DNA of 35,098 nt from Paracraurococcus ruber (GTDB taxonomy: Bacteria; Pseudomonadota; Alphaproteobacteria; Acetobacterales; Acetobacteraceae). Of this stretch, positions 24,434-32,607 are shown one piece after another. The DNA lies in contig NZ_SMOA01000046.1 of the NCBI RefSeq assembly GCF_004353985.1, forward strand, positions 1 to 35,098. Direction: 5' to 3'. Positions within the stretch are counted from its first letter, which is position 1; every line of letters starts with the position of its first letter. Below the pieces are notes generated by a model. That model saw only the letters and a program-made list of their open reading frames with translations, was not told the origin of the DNA and did no database searches. The position numbers were made by a program, and so were the translations under genes.

Positions 24434-26602
24434 ATGCAGGTGCCGCCGATTCCGGTCTCGCGCAGCGTTGCAGGACGCCTTTCCGTCGTCGGCGGCGCCC
24501 TGGTTCTGGCGCTGGTGGCGACGAACCTGCATGTCGCCATGGATGCGGGCGGCGTCGCCGCCGGCCTGCGGGAGGCGGCGCGGGAGGCGCGCGCGGCGGT
24601 GCCGGCGCCCGGCACGCCGGAGGAGGCTACGGCACGCGACCTGCCGGGGCTGCGGCAGGCGGCGGACCGCCTGGCCGGGCTGGCCGAGAGCGCCGAGACG
24701 ACGCGGCGGCTGCATGCCGGCATCACGATGGCATCGCTGCTGGCCGGCCTCGGCGTCCTGCTGCTCGGCAGGCGCCTGCTGCGGCGGATCGGCCGGCTGA
24801 CCGCGAGCATGCTGACCCTGGCGGCCGGCGACACCGCAGGCGAGGTGCCGTTCCGCGGCGAGGAGGACGAGGTCGGCCGCCTCGCCGACACGCTCGCGGT
24901 GTTCCGCCGGCAGGCGGAACATACGCGGTCGAGCGAGGCCAATCTCAGCGTCGCGCTGGAGAATATGGTCGAGGGCATCATGATGCTGTCGCCCGACCGC
25001 CGCGTGGTGCTGCACAACCAGAAATGGGCCACGATGCACCGGCTGCCGCGGCGGGATTGCCGCGGGATGCTGCTGGAGGAGGTGCTGGCGCATCACCGCC
25101 ATGTGCAGGGCTGGCCGGCCGAGGCGATCGCCGGGCTCCGCACCCGGCTGCAGGAGATCGCCGGGTCCGGCGGGGCCGGCGTCATCGACCTCGACCTGCC
25201 GGACCGCGTGGCGCACACCATGACCGTCGCGGTGCTGCCCGACGGCAACATGCTGATCAGCATCGAGGACGTGTCGGAGCGCCGGGCGGCCGCCGCCCGC
25301 ATCTTCCACCTCGCCCATCATGACTCGCTGACCGACCTGCCGAACCGCGCGCTGTTCCAGGAACGCCTGGCCGCCGCGGTCGAGGCGGCGGCCGAGGACC
25401 ATGCAGCCGGCATCACCCTGCTGCTCTGCGACCTCGACCGCTTCAAGCAGGTGAACGACACCTACGGCCATCCCGCCGGCGACGAGCTGCTGCGGCAGGC
25501 GGCGCGGCGGATGCGCGAGACGATGCGGCGGACCGATATCCTGGCACGGCTCGGCGGCGACGAATTCGCGGTGATCCATCTGGGCGGCGAAGACCCGACG
25601 GAAGCGCATGCGCTGGCGGCCCGCCTGGTGCAGGCGCTGCGCAAGCCCTTCGACCTGCTGGGCAACAAGGTCTGCATCGGCGCCAGCGTCGGCGTCGCCG
25701 CGGCGCCGGCCGACGCCGCCTCTCCGGTCGAGCTGATGAAGCGGGCGGACCTCGCGCTCTATGCAGCCAAGCAGCGCGGGCGCAACACGCATGTGGTCTA
25801 CGACGCGACGATGGCGCAGGCGCTGGAGGAACGGCGGCTGATCGAGGTGGCGATGCGCCGGGCGCTCTTCGCCGGCGAATTCGCCCTGGCCTACCAGCCG
25901 CAGGTGGACCTGCGCAGCCGCCGCATCATCGGCTTCGAGGCGCTGGCCCGCTGGACGCATCCGGAGCGCGGCGTGGTCTCGCCCGAGATCTTCATCCCGA
26001 TCGCGGAGGAGAGCGGCCTGATCGTCGAGCTCGGCGAATGGGTGCTGCGCCGCGCCTGCGCCGATGCCGCGCCCTGGGACCCCGCGATCACCGTGGCGGT
26101 CAACGTGTCGTCCCAGCAGTTCCACGAGGAACGCTTCCTGGCCACGGTGCGCGAGGCGCTGGAGGATAGCGGCCTGCCGCCGGGCCGGCTGGAGCTGGAG
26201 GTGACGGAGAGCGCCATGCTGCACGACAGCGAGAAGATGCTCGCGGTGCTGAACAGCCTGCGCGCCATGGGCGTGCGGCTGTCGATGGATGATTTCGGGA
26301 CCGGCTACTGCGCGCTGAACTACCTGCAGAAATTCCCCTTCGACAAGATCAAGATCGACCAGTCCTTCGTGCGCAACCTCGGGTCGAAGGAGGAGAGCGA
26401 CGCCATTGTCCGGGCGGTGGCCAGCCTCGGCGTCAGCCTCGGCATCAAGACGATCGCCGAGGGGATCGAGACGCAGGACCAGGCGGACCTCGTGCTGGAT
26501 GCCGCCTGCGGCGAGGGCCAGGGCTACCTGTTCAGCCGCCCGGTGCCGGTCGGCATGGTGCCGGAGCTGCTGGCGGCGCAGCGCGAGGCGCATCCGGCCT
26601 GA
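24434..26602 (+). CDS. HAMP-PAS-GGDEF-EAL cyclic-di-GMP signalling protein
   Basis: A 722-residue membrane sensor. Membrane helices at about residues 13-34 and 97-112 bracket a short periplasmic helical region. A HAMP domain follows (about 113-165), then a PAS-like segment (about 170-285, LENMVEGIMMLSPDRRVVLHN). The GGDEF domain is intact (RLGGDEFAV, GGDEF at 374-378) with a product-inhibition I-site RxxD (R365-D368) five residues before it. The EAL domain begins at 502 (GFEALARW) and keeps MDDFGTGYCALNYLQKFPF and KTIAEGIETQDQ. Both activities therefore look possible; which dominates cannot be told. It diverges from the propeller gene across about 245 nt. Confidence 0.96.
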   Translation: MQVPPIPVSRSVAGRLSVVGGALVLALVATNLHVAMDAGGVAAGLREAAREARAAVPAPGTPEEATARDLPGLRQAADRLAGLAESAETTRRLHAGITMASLLAGLGVLLLGRRLLRRIGRLTASMLTLAAGDTAGEVPFRGEEDEVGRLADTLAVFRRQAEHTRSSEANLSVALENMVEGIMMLSPDRRVVLHNQKWATMHRLPRRDCRGMLLEEVLAHHRHVQGWPAEAIAGLRTRLQEIAGSGGAGVIDLDLPDRVAHTMTVAVLPDGNMLISIEDVSERRAAAARIFHLAHHDSLTDLPNRALFQERLAAAVEAAAEDHAAGITLLLCDLDRFKQVNDTYGHPAGDELLRQAARRMRETMRRTDILARLGGDEFAVIHLGGEDPTEAHALAARLVQALRKPFDLLGNKVCIGASVGVAAAPADAASPVELMKRADLALYAAKQRGRNTHVVYDATMAQALEERRLIEVAMRRALFAGEFALAYQPQVDLRSRRIIGFEALARWTHPERGVVSPEIFIPIAEESGLIVELGEWVLRRACADAAPWDPAITVAVNVSSQQFHEERFLATVREALEDSGLPPGRLELEVTESAMLHDSEKMLAVLNSLRAMGVRLSMDDFGTGYCALNYLQKFPFDKIKIDQSFVRNLGSKEESDAIVRAVASLGVSLGIKTIAEGIETQDQADLVLDAACGEGQGYLFSRPVPVGMVPELLAAQREAHPA

Positions 26603-27110
26603 CCGGCCGGGCCTGGCCGCCGCGGCGTCGCGCGGCGGCAACCGCGGCGCATCCTGACGGCAGCACAACGGCCCGGCTTCCTGCCGCAGGATCAGGCGCT
26701 TGCACGCGCCATCCCGGGCCTGCCCCCAGGCTTGCCCCGAGCGCTGTGGGTAACCCGCGCGCCGCCATCGCCGCCCCGCCGGGCCGCCTGGACGAATTTT
26801 TCCGCCCCGGCGCCGCGTCCGGCAGGGTCCGGCGCGCGGGGCATTGCGGCAGCAAGGTTTCCAATCAATGACGGCGCCGCGTGGCCGGGCCCGTCGTGGC
26901 CGTGGTGCCACAGTCCAGGGGCGATGCCGGGCGCGAACGAGGCGGCGAGGAACGCCTCGGCAACCCGGTTCGGTAACAGTGGGTTGCGGTGCGCCTCTCA
27001 CAGCCTGTCCCCAGGCTTGTCCCGAGGCCTGGGGAAAACCCCGTCACGCCCCGGGCCGCCGGGCCGGGGCTTGCATGCGGCGCCGGCACGGCGGCAGATC
27101 AGCCTCCTCC
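26603..27110. other. 508-nt gene-free stretch with a dispersed 23-nt repeat
   Basis: No gene is supported. The 23-nt sequence beginning cctgcccccaggcttg occurs at 26719-26741 and again at 27004-27026 with two differences. The second copy continues into an 8-bp stem (27009-27016 with 27027-27034). A TGTGGGTAA at 26745-26753 is one base from a DnaA-box-like nonamer, and short A/T runs (gaattttt, ggtaac) are present. Function unknown. Confidence 0.5.
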
Positions 27111-27401
27111 ATGCCCCGACGCCGGCCCGCCCCGCCCCCCTTCTCCCTGCTGCCGCCCGACGCCCTGTCGCCGGCCGCGCAGGCTCTGCCGCTGCGCACC
27201 GGCATCGGCGTGCGGCTGGTGCTGGATGCCGGCGACGCCGCCGCGGTGGAGGCCGCCGCGGCGGCGCTGAAGGCGCGCTTCGGCCCGCGCTTCGCCATCA
27301 CCGCCCGCCGCCGCGCCGGAACCGGGCTTCGGCTGACCGCCAGCCTGCAGGTCAGCCCGGACGAGGCGCTGGACGCCGCCGCCGCGACGGAGGCCGGCTG
27401 A
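27111..27401 (+). CDS. Hypothetical 96-residue protein
   Basis: I do not recognise this protein. Third codon positions are almost all G or C, which supports coding. After a Pro/Arg-rich start it has a beta-alpha-beta-beta-like pattern (GVRLVLDAGDAAAVEAAAAA, then FAITARRRAG, then LRLTASLQVSPDEALDAA). This might be a small ferredoxin-like or ACT-like fold, which is inference only. The ATG at 27111 is preceded by a weak ribosome site (cctcctcc lies in the wrong sense). It ends 74 nt before the peptide-binding-protein gene, with which it may be co-transcribed. Confidence 0.5.
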   Translation: MPRRRPAPPPFSLLPPDALSPAAQALPLRTGIGVRLVLDAGDAAAVEAAAAALKARFGPRFAITARRRAGTGLRLTASLQVSPDEALDAAAATEAG

Positions 27402-27475
27402 CGCCGCTGCCGGCTTGACGCCGCCCGACGCTGCCCAGCAGCATCGGGGCTTCGCGGAACTGGAAGGGATGCGCC

Positions 27476-29074
27476 ATGCACCGCCGCCATCTTCTCGTGT
27501 CCCTTGCAGCCTCGGCCGGGACGGCGCTGGCCGCGCCCCGCCTGGCGGCGGCGCAGGGCGCCCCCGGCCGTCGCGTGCTGCGCTTCGTGCCGCAGGCCGA
27601 TCTCGCGCTGCTCGATCCCATCCACTCGGTCGCCTTCGTCACCCGCAACCATGCGCTGCTGGTCTATGACACGCTCTATGGCTGGGATGCCGAGTTGCGC
27701 GCCCGGCCGCAGATGGCCGCCGCCCTGCCGGTATTCGAGGAGGACGGGAAGCGCGCCACCATCACCCTGCGGGAGGGGCTGCGCTTCCATGACGGCGCGC
27801 CGGTGCGCGCTGCCGACTGCGCCGCCTCCATCAGGCGCTGGGCGACGCGGGACGCCTTCGGCCAGGCGCTCTGGGCCGTCACCGACGACCTCTCGGCCGC
27901 CGATGACCGCCGCATCGTCTTCCGCCTTAAGAAGCCCTTCCCGCTGCTGGCGGATGCGCTGGCCAAGGTGGGCACGCATCTCTGCGCCATGATGCCGGAG
28001 CGGCATGCGGCCCTGCCCTCCTCCCAGGCGGTGCCGGAGATGATCGGCAGCGGCCCCTTCCGCTACGTGGCGGGCGAGCGCGTCGCCGGCAGCCGCAACG
28101 TCTATGAGCGCAACCCGGGCTACCAGCCGCGGCAGGAGGCGCCGAGCTACCTCTCCGGCGGCAAGGTGGTGCATTTCGACCGGGTGGAGTGGCTGACGAT
28201 CCCGGATGGCGCGACGGCCGCCGCCGCCCTGCAGCGCGGCGAGGTGGACTGGTGGGAGCTGCCGGCCATCGACCTGGTGCCGCAGCTGAAGCGCGGCCGC
28301 GGGCTGAAGGTGGACACGCTGGATCCCAACGGCTCCATCGGCTTCTGGCGGCCGAACTGCCTGCATGCGCCGATGGACAACCCGGCGACCCGCCGCGCCA
28401 TCCTGCGCGGCGTGAACCAGCGGGACTTCATGATCGCCGCGGCCAGCGAGGACCAGAGCTTCTGGCGCGTCCCCTACGGCTTCTTCGCCCCCGGCAGCAT
28501 CATGGCGAGCGACGAGGGCATGGAGGCCCTCCGCAACCCGACCCCCATCGACGCCACCCGCCGCGCGCTGGAGCAGGCGGGCTATCGCGGGGAGCGGGTG
28601 AACATGCTGGCCGCCACCGATTTCCCGGTGATCAATGCGATGAGCGAGGTGATGGGCGACTATCTCCGCCGCATCGGCATCAACCTGGACTATGTGGCGA
28701 CCGACTGGGGCACGGTGACGCAGCGCATCCTGAAAAAGGACCCGGTGGCGCAGGGCGGCTGGAACAGCATGGTGAGCTGGACCGCCGGCAGCGCCCAGGT
28801 GAACCCGGCCGCCAACAACCTCATCCGCGGCCATGGCGAGCGCGCCATCTTCGGCTGGCCGACCAGCCCGGAGCTGGAACGGCTGCGGGACAGCTGGTTC
28901 GAGGCGCCCGACGATCCCGCCCGCGCCGCCATCGGCCGCCAGATGCAGCGCCAGGCCTTCGAGGACGTGCCCTATGTCCCGCTCGGCCAGTTCTTCTCGC
29001 CCACCGCGCTGCGGGCGGACCTGGAGGGGATGCTGAAGGGCGTGGCGCTGTTCTACGGCATTCGCCGCGCCTGA
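27476..29074 (+). CDS. Family 5 (peptide/nickel-type) ABC solute-binding protein
   Basis: A 532-residue periplasmic protein with a twin-arginine-like leader (MHRRHLLVSLAASAGTALAA). The SBP_bac_5 (DppA/OppA) pattern is clear: LYDTLYGW-like LLVYDTLYGWDAELRARPQM, ATITLREGLRFHDGAPVRAAD, IGSGPFRYV, NPGYQPRQEAPSYLSGGKV, and a long second lobe ending VPYVPLGQFFSP. Such proteins capture oligopeptides or other solutes for ABC permeases of the DppBC type. None is next to it, so it works with permeases elsewhere or is an orphan. GGAAGGGA precedes the ATG at 27476; an earlier ATG at 27469 is out of frame. Confidence 0.94.
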   Translation: MHRRHLLVSLAASAGTALAAPRLAAAQGAPGRRVLRFVPQADLALLDPIHSVAFVTRNHALLVYDTLYGWDAELRARPQMAAALPVFEEDGKRATITLREGLRFHDGAPVRAADCAASIRRWATRDAFGQALWAVTDDLSAADDRRIVFRLKKPFPLLADALAKVGTHLCAMMPERHAALPSSQAVPEMIGSGPFRYVAGERVAGSRNVYERNPGYQPRQEAPSYLSGGKVVHFDRVEWLTIPDGATAAAALQRGEVDWWELPAIDLVPQLKRGRGLKVDTLDPNGSIGFWRPNCLHAPMDNPATRRAILRGVNQRDFMIAAASEDQSFWRVPYGFFAPGSIMASDEGMEALRNPTPIDATRRALEQAGYRGERVNMLAATDFPVINAMSEVMGDYLRRIGINLDYVATDWGTVTQRILKKDPVAQGGWNSMVSWTAGSAQVNPAANNLIRGHGERAIFGWPTSPELERLRDSWFEAPDDPARAAIGRQMQRQAFEDVPYVPLGQFFSPTALRADLEGMLKGVALFYGIRRA

Positions 29075-29102
29075 CACGGGGCACGCCGCCGTGGCGCGAT
29101 GG

Positions 29103-29131
29103 CCGCGGCCGGTCGTACCGACCGGCCGCGG
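29103..29131 (+). terminator. Strong hairpin after the solute-binding-protein gene
   Basis: A perfect 13-bp stem (29103-29115 with 29119-29131) and a 3-nt loop TAC begin 28 nt past the stop. There is no U-tract, but it is the clearest terminator-like structure in this interval. Confidence 0.5.
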
Positions 29132-29301
29132 GCGACGATCGGGCACCGGCGGCCGGCCGCGTGGCGCCTTCGACCCTCCGCTGCCGCGGCGCGGATCGCA
29201 CCGGGTCCTGGGCGGCCCGCAGCGCGGGCCCGCCACGCCCCGGGAGCGGCGCGGCGCAGGGACATTCCCGCCAGGATGCCAGCCGCCAGGAGTGCTGCCG
29301 C

Positions 29302-30258
29302 ATGGAAGACGCCGTGCAGGGGGTTCCCGCCGCGGACAGGCTCGCCCGCCTCGTGCAGCGGGCCGCGGCGGCCGGGCCGGCCTTGCCCTGCGCGGTGGTG
29401 CATCCGGTGGATGCCGCCGCCCTCGCCGGCGCGCTCGAGGCGGCGGCGGCCGGGCTCATCCGGCCCGTCCTCGTCGGGCCGCGCGGGCGGATCGACGCCG
29501 CCGCCGCCGGGGCCGGGCTGGACCTGGCCGGCTTGGCGATCGAGGACGTGCCGCACAGCCATGCCGCGGCCGAGCGCGCGGTGGCGCTGGTGCGGGAGGG
29601 CGGTGCCGCCGCGCTGCTGAAGGGCAGCCTGCATACGGACGAGTTGATGGCGGCGGTGGTGGCGCGGGAGGCCGGGCTGCGCACCGAACGGCGGATCAGC
29701 CACTGCTTCATCCTGGACGTGCCGCGCTACCACAAGCCGCTGGTCGTCACCGATGCCGCGATCAACATCGAGCCGGACCTGGAGACCAAGGCGGACATCG
29801 CCCGGAACGCCATCGATCTCTGCCATGCGCTGGGCATCGCCCGGCCGAAGCTGGCGGTGCTGGCGGCGGTGGAGGTGGTGACGCCGAAGCAGCCGGCGAC
29901 GATCGATGCCGCGGCGCTGTCGAAGATGGCGGATCGCGGCCAGATCGAGGGCGGGGAGGTGGACGGGCCGCTCGCCTTCGACAATGCCATCAGCGCCGAG
30001 GCCGCGGCGGCCAAGCACCTGCGCAGCGTGGTGGCCGGCGACCCCGACATCCTGCTGGTGCCGGACCTGACCAGCGGCAACATGCTGGCCAAGCAGCTGC
30101 AATACCTGGCGGGGGCGGAAAGCGCCGGCGTCGTGGTCGGCGCCCGCGTGCCCATCGCCCTGACCAGCCGGGCGGAGGGGGCCCGGGCACGGCTCGCCTC
30201 CTGCGCCGTCATGAAGCTGGCGGCCGGGATGCGACTGACGCGGCACGGGCCGGGCTGA
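29302..30258 (+). CDS. Phosphate acetyl/butyryltransferase family protein
   Basis: A 318-residue member of the PTA/PTB family, which interconverts acyl-CoA and acyl phosphate. Typical segments are GLIRPVLVGPRGRIDAAAAG, ALLKGSLHTDELMAAVV, RRISHCFILDVPRYHKPLVV, TDAAINIEPDLETKADIARN, PKLAVLAAVEVVTPKQPAT and GNMLAKQLQYLAGAESAGVV. These resemble the stand-alone domain often annotated with enoyl-CoA hydratase/PTA proteins. The ATG at 29302 has AGGAG 9 nt upstream; the open frame before it is not coding-like. No acetate kinase gene follows in the window, unlike many pta-ackA operons. A PfkB-type kinase lies 0.8 kb downstream. Confidence 0.92.
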   Translation: MEDAVQGVPAADRLARLVQRAAAAGPALPCAVVHPVDAAALAGALEAAAAGLIRPVLVGPRGRIDAAAAGAGLDLAGLAIEDVPHSHAAAERAVALVREGGAAALLKGSLHTDELMAAVVAREAGLRTERRISHCFILDVPRYHKPLVVTDAAINIEPDLETKADIARNAIDLCHALGIARPKLAVLAAVEVVTPKQPATIDAAALSKMADRGQIEGGEVDGPLAFDNAISAEAAAAKHLRSVVAGDPDILLVPDLTSGNMLAKQLQYLAGAESAGVVVGARVPIALTSRAEGARARLASCAVMKLAAGMRLTRHGPG

Positions 30259-30278
30259 CCGCGCCGGCGCCGGCCAGG

Positions 30279-30380
30279 GCGGTATCCGTGCGGCATGGCT
30301 CATCGCAACCGCTCCGGTCGTTTGCCTCCACGCGCATCTTCACCCGATCGGGTGATCCCACCTGATCGGGATCTGCCCTC
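30279..30380 (+). repeat. 102-nt direct repeat, copy 1
   Basis: Aligned by hand without gaps to 31972-32073, with about 82 of 102 positions identical. It contains two dyads: gcggt...accgct around the first 40 nt, and ccgatc...gatcgg near the end. It lies downstream of the phosphotransacylase gene and upstream (3' side) of the lipoprotein gene. Confidence 0.75.
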
Positions 30381-30507
30381 ATGTCCTGCCCGCGAAATTC
30401 GCCGCCACCGGCCGCGAACTCCGCGGGTCAGCTCGCCACTGCAAGCACGGGCGCGTGGCCCGAACCGAAAGGCGCCGCCAGTGGCCGCGAGCTTCGGATC
30501 GGGGACA

Positions 30508-30861
30508 CTAGAGCGGCATCCCGTCCTTCCCCGCCGCCGCGTCCGCCTGCCGCGGCGCGGCGGCGGCACGCGGCGGGTAGCGCCGCGCCACCTCGGCCAT
30601 GCAGACCGCATAGGTGCGGTCGCTCGCCTCGTTCCACTGGTACACCGGCGTGAAATTCGGCGTGCAGACCGTGGTGCCGGGCGTGACCCGCCCCTTGCGG
30701 ACATAGCCTGGCGAGCTGGAGCAGGAGGTGCCGGCATAGCGCGTGCCGAGAAAGAGCCCGGCACGCTGCGCCTGGCCGTGGCACAGCGCTGCGGCGATCT
30801 CGGCGCAGCCGCCGAGGGCGGCGAGCAACGACAGCAGCAGAAGGGTGCGAGTCGGGTGCAT
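30508..30861 (-). CDS. Small secreted lipoprotein
   Basis: A 117-residue protein with a lipoprotein signal peptide: MHPTRTLLLLSLLAALGGC, lipobox LGGC with the lipidated cysteine at position 19. The mature part has several further cysteines (CHGQAQ, SCSSSPG, VCTPNF, VCMAEV), a Tyr/Trp motif TPVYQWNEASDRTYAVCMAE and a polar Ala/Pro-rich tail. I do not recognise the family. The ATG at 30861 is set by the signal peptide; the upstream extension in frame is Gly/Ala/Ser filler. It diverges from the pfkB gene and sits between the two 102-nt repeats. Confidence 0.75.
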   Translation of the reverse strand: MHPTRTLLLLSLLAALGGCAEIAAALCHGQAQRAGLFLGTRYAGTSCSSSPGYVRKGRVTPGTTVCTPNFTPVYQWNEASDRTYAVCMAEVARRYPPRAAAAPRQADAAAGKDGMPL

Positions 30862-30936
30862 GGCGGACCGGCGGGCTGGACCGCCTGAAGTGCCGCATGA
30901 CGCCGTGGCCGAACCGGCGCCGCCGCGTGGCGCCGC

Positions 30937-30960
30937 CATGGCAGGCCGCGCCCTGCCATG
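30937..30960. promoter_or_regulatory. Dyad in the divergent lipoprotein/pfkB intergenic region
   Basis: CATGGCAGG (30937-30945) and CCTGCCATG (30952-30960) form a perfect 9-bp inverted repeat with a 6-nt centre, midway between the two divergent starts. An operator for a shared regulator is possible; no promoter boxes are convincing. Confidence 0.4.
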
Positions 30961-31040
30961 CGGCGCGCTGCCGAGCGGCGAGGCGCCATCGTGGCCGTTT
31001 TTGCTGTGCCGCGGCGCGGATTGCCCTAGCCTGCCGACGC

Positions 31041-31970
31041 ATGTCCGGCCGCATCGTCACGCTCACGCTCAACCCCACCGTGGATATCGAGGCCGATGCC
31101 GACCAGGTACGGCCCACCCGCAAGACGCGCACGCGCAACGAGCGCTTCGATCCCGGCGGCGGCGGCGTCAACGTCTCCCGCGTGCTGCAGGTGCTGGGCG
31201 GGGAGACGCTGGCGATCCTGCTGACCGGCGGCCTGTCGGGCGCGCTGCTGGAGCAGATGCTGGACGCCCAGGGCGTGCCGCGGCTGTGCCTTCCCATCGC
31301 CGGCGACACGCGGATGAGCCTGACGGTCAACGACCAGGCGACGAAGAACGAGTTCCGCTTCGTCCCCGAGGGCCCGGTGGTGACGGAGCCGGAGTGGCGC
31401 GCCGCGCTGGCGGCGGTGGAGGCGGCGGAGGGCGACTGGATCGTCGGCAGCGGCAGCCTGCCGCGCGGCGTGCCGGAGGATTTCTATGTCCGGCTGGCGG
31501 CGCTGGCAGCGCGGCAGGGGCGGCGCTTCGTGCTCGACACCTCCGGCCCGCCGCTGCAGGCGGCGATCGGCCATGGCTTGGCGCTGATCAAGCCGAGCCG
31601 CGGGGAGTTCGAGACGCTGGTCGGCCGGTCGCTGGGCACGCCGCGGGCGCTGAACGAGGCGGCGCTGCAGTTGGTGCAGGCCGGCGGCGCCGCGCTGGTC
31701 GCCGTTTCGCTCGGCCAGGAGGGCGCCCTGCTGGCCGAGCCGGGGGGCGTGCTGCGGCTGCGGGCGCTGGACGTGCCGGCGCTGGGCGCGGTCGGCGCCG
31801 GGGACAGTTTCCTGGCGGCCATGGTGCTCAAGCTGTCCCAGGGCGCGCCCCCGCGCGAAGCCTTCGCCTGGGGCATGGCCTGCGGCGCCGCGGCGGTGAT
31901 GCGCCCGGGCACGGCGCATCCACGGAAGGAGGATGTGGAGGCGCTGCGGCGGCAGATCGGCGAGGTATAG
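31041..31970 (+). CDS. PfkB-family hexose-phosphate kinase (1-phosphofructokinase/PfkB type)
   Basis: A 309-residue ribokinase-fold kinase of the 1-phosphofructokinase/6-phosphofructokinase-II/tagatose-6-phosphate kinase group. The N-terminal LTLNPTVDIEADADQVRPTR and the substrate loop FDPGGGGVNVSRVLQVLGG match this group. The phosphate-binding site and catalytic base appear as LGAVGAGDSFLAAMVLKL (Asp in GAGDSF). KPSRGEFETLVGR and a C-terminal GMACGAAAVMRPGTAHPRKEDVEAL are also typical. It phosphorylates a sugar phosphate using ATP; position 1 versus 6 cannot be decided. The ATG at 31041 starts exactly at the conserved first strand. The second 102-nt repeat begins right after its stop. Confidence 0.94.
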   Translation: MSGRIVTLTLNPTVDIEADADQVRPTRKTRTRNERFDPGGGGVNVSRVLQVLGGETLAILLTGGLSGALLEQMLDAQGVPRLCLPIAGDTRMSLTVNDQATKNEFRFVPEGPVVTEPEWRAALAAVEAAEGDWIVGSGSLPRGVPEDFYVRLAALAARQGRRFVLDTSGPPLQAAIGHGLALIKPSRGEFETLVGRSLGTPRALNEAALQLVQAGGAALVAVSLGQEGALLAEPGGVLRLRALDVPALGAVGAGDSFLAAMVLKLSQGAPPREAFAWGMACGAAAVMRPGTAHPRKEDVEALRRQIGEV

Positions 31971-31971
31971 A

Positions 31972-32073
31972 GCGGTTTCCGTTCGCCATGGCTCGCGGCA
32001 ACCGCTCCAGCCCTTTGCTTCTATGAGCACCTTCATCCGATCAGGTCATTCCACCTGAGCGGGATCTGCTCTC
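31972..32073 (+). repeat. 102-nt direct repeat, copy 2
   Basis: Ungapped match to 30279-30380 in the same orientation. It starts with gagcggtttccg immediately after the pfkB stop and ends ggatctgctctc. Dyads GAGCGGTT/AACCGCTC (first 40 nt) and TCAGGT/ACCTGA (near the end) are present. The tagagcggtttccg start resembles intergenic repeats I recall from Rhizobiales and Rhodospirillales genomes (not searched). Confidence 0.75.
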
Positions 32074-32107
32074 GGCCCGGCCGTCCGGGCCGCTGGCCCG
32101 GGTGCGG

Positions 32108-32362
32108 TCAGGTCTCGATGCCGGCCACCTCGGCTTCCGGCGAGACGCAGCGGAAGGGCAGTTCGCGCGCCGGTGCCCGGCAGGCGACGCAGAGGATGCA
32201 GGGATCGGCCCGCCGGTCGCCCGGGCGGCGGGTGAAGCCGCGGGTCAGGCCGAGCAACTCCCGCCCCTGGCCGCGCAGCGCGTCCCGTCGCCAGAAGCCG
32301 GTGCCGGCGGCGCCGCAATCCGGGCAGGCCAGCCGCGCGCAGATGTCCAGATGGTCCGTCAT
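32108..32362 (-). CDS. Small zinc-ribbon-like protein
   Basis: An 84-residue protein with paired cysteine motifs CPDCG (residues 13-17) and CILCVAC (about 55-61), spaced like a small zinc ribbon, plus another Cys near the end (FRCVSP). GGGGAG lies just before the ATG at 32362, which supports translation. I do not recognise a named family. It is most likely a cytoplasmic metal-binding protein of unknown role. A 245-nt gap without a gene separates it from the upstream thioesterase gene on the same strand. Confidence 0.65.
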   Translation of the reverse strand: MTDHLDICARLACPDCGAAGTGFWRRDALRGQGRELLGLTRGFTRRPGDRRADPCILCVACRAPARELPFRCVSPEAEVAGIET

Positions 32363-32607
32363 CGCTCCCCTGCGGTCCGGCGCGGTTCTGCCCGGTCGGC
32401 CCTGCCTGGCCCCGCGCTGCGACTCTTGCGCATCACCGCGGGGGAATTCAAACCATCGCGCGCAGTCCTCACGCGACTGCGATCACCAACCGTCGCCGGC
32501 GCGTGCCAGGCCGCCCAGCCCAGGCGCCGGCCGGCCCGGTCGGCCGGCCCTGCACACCGCCGCCGCCCGTCCGCGCGCTGCCGGCGCCGGGCGTCCCGTC
32601 GGCAGCA

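Noticed and set aside
26745-26753. Chromosomal replication origin suggested by one DnaA-box-like nonamer
   Set aside because: Only a single mismatched box, no box cluster or typical origin neighbours (dnaA, hemE, parAB); kept only as a low-confidence observation.
24287-27001. 904-codon minus-strand frame across the GGDEF-EAL gene
   Set aside because: Antisense to a protein with intact GGDEF and EAL motifs; no motifs of its own.
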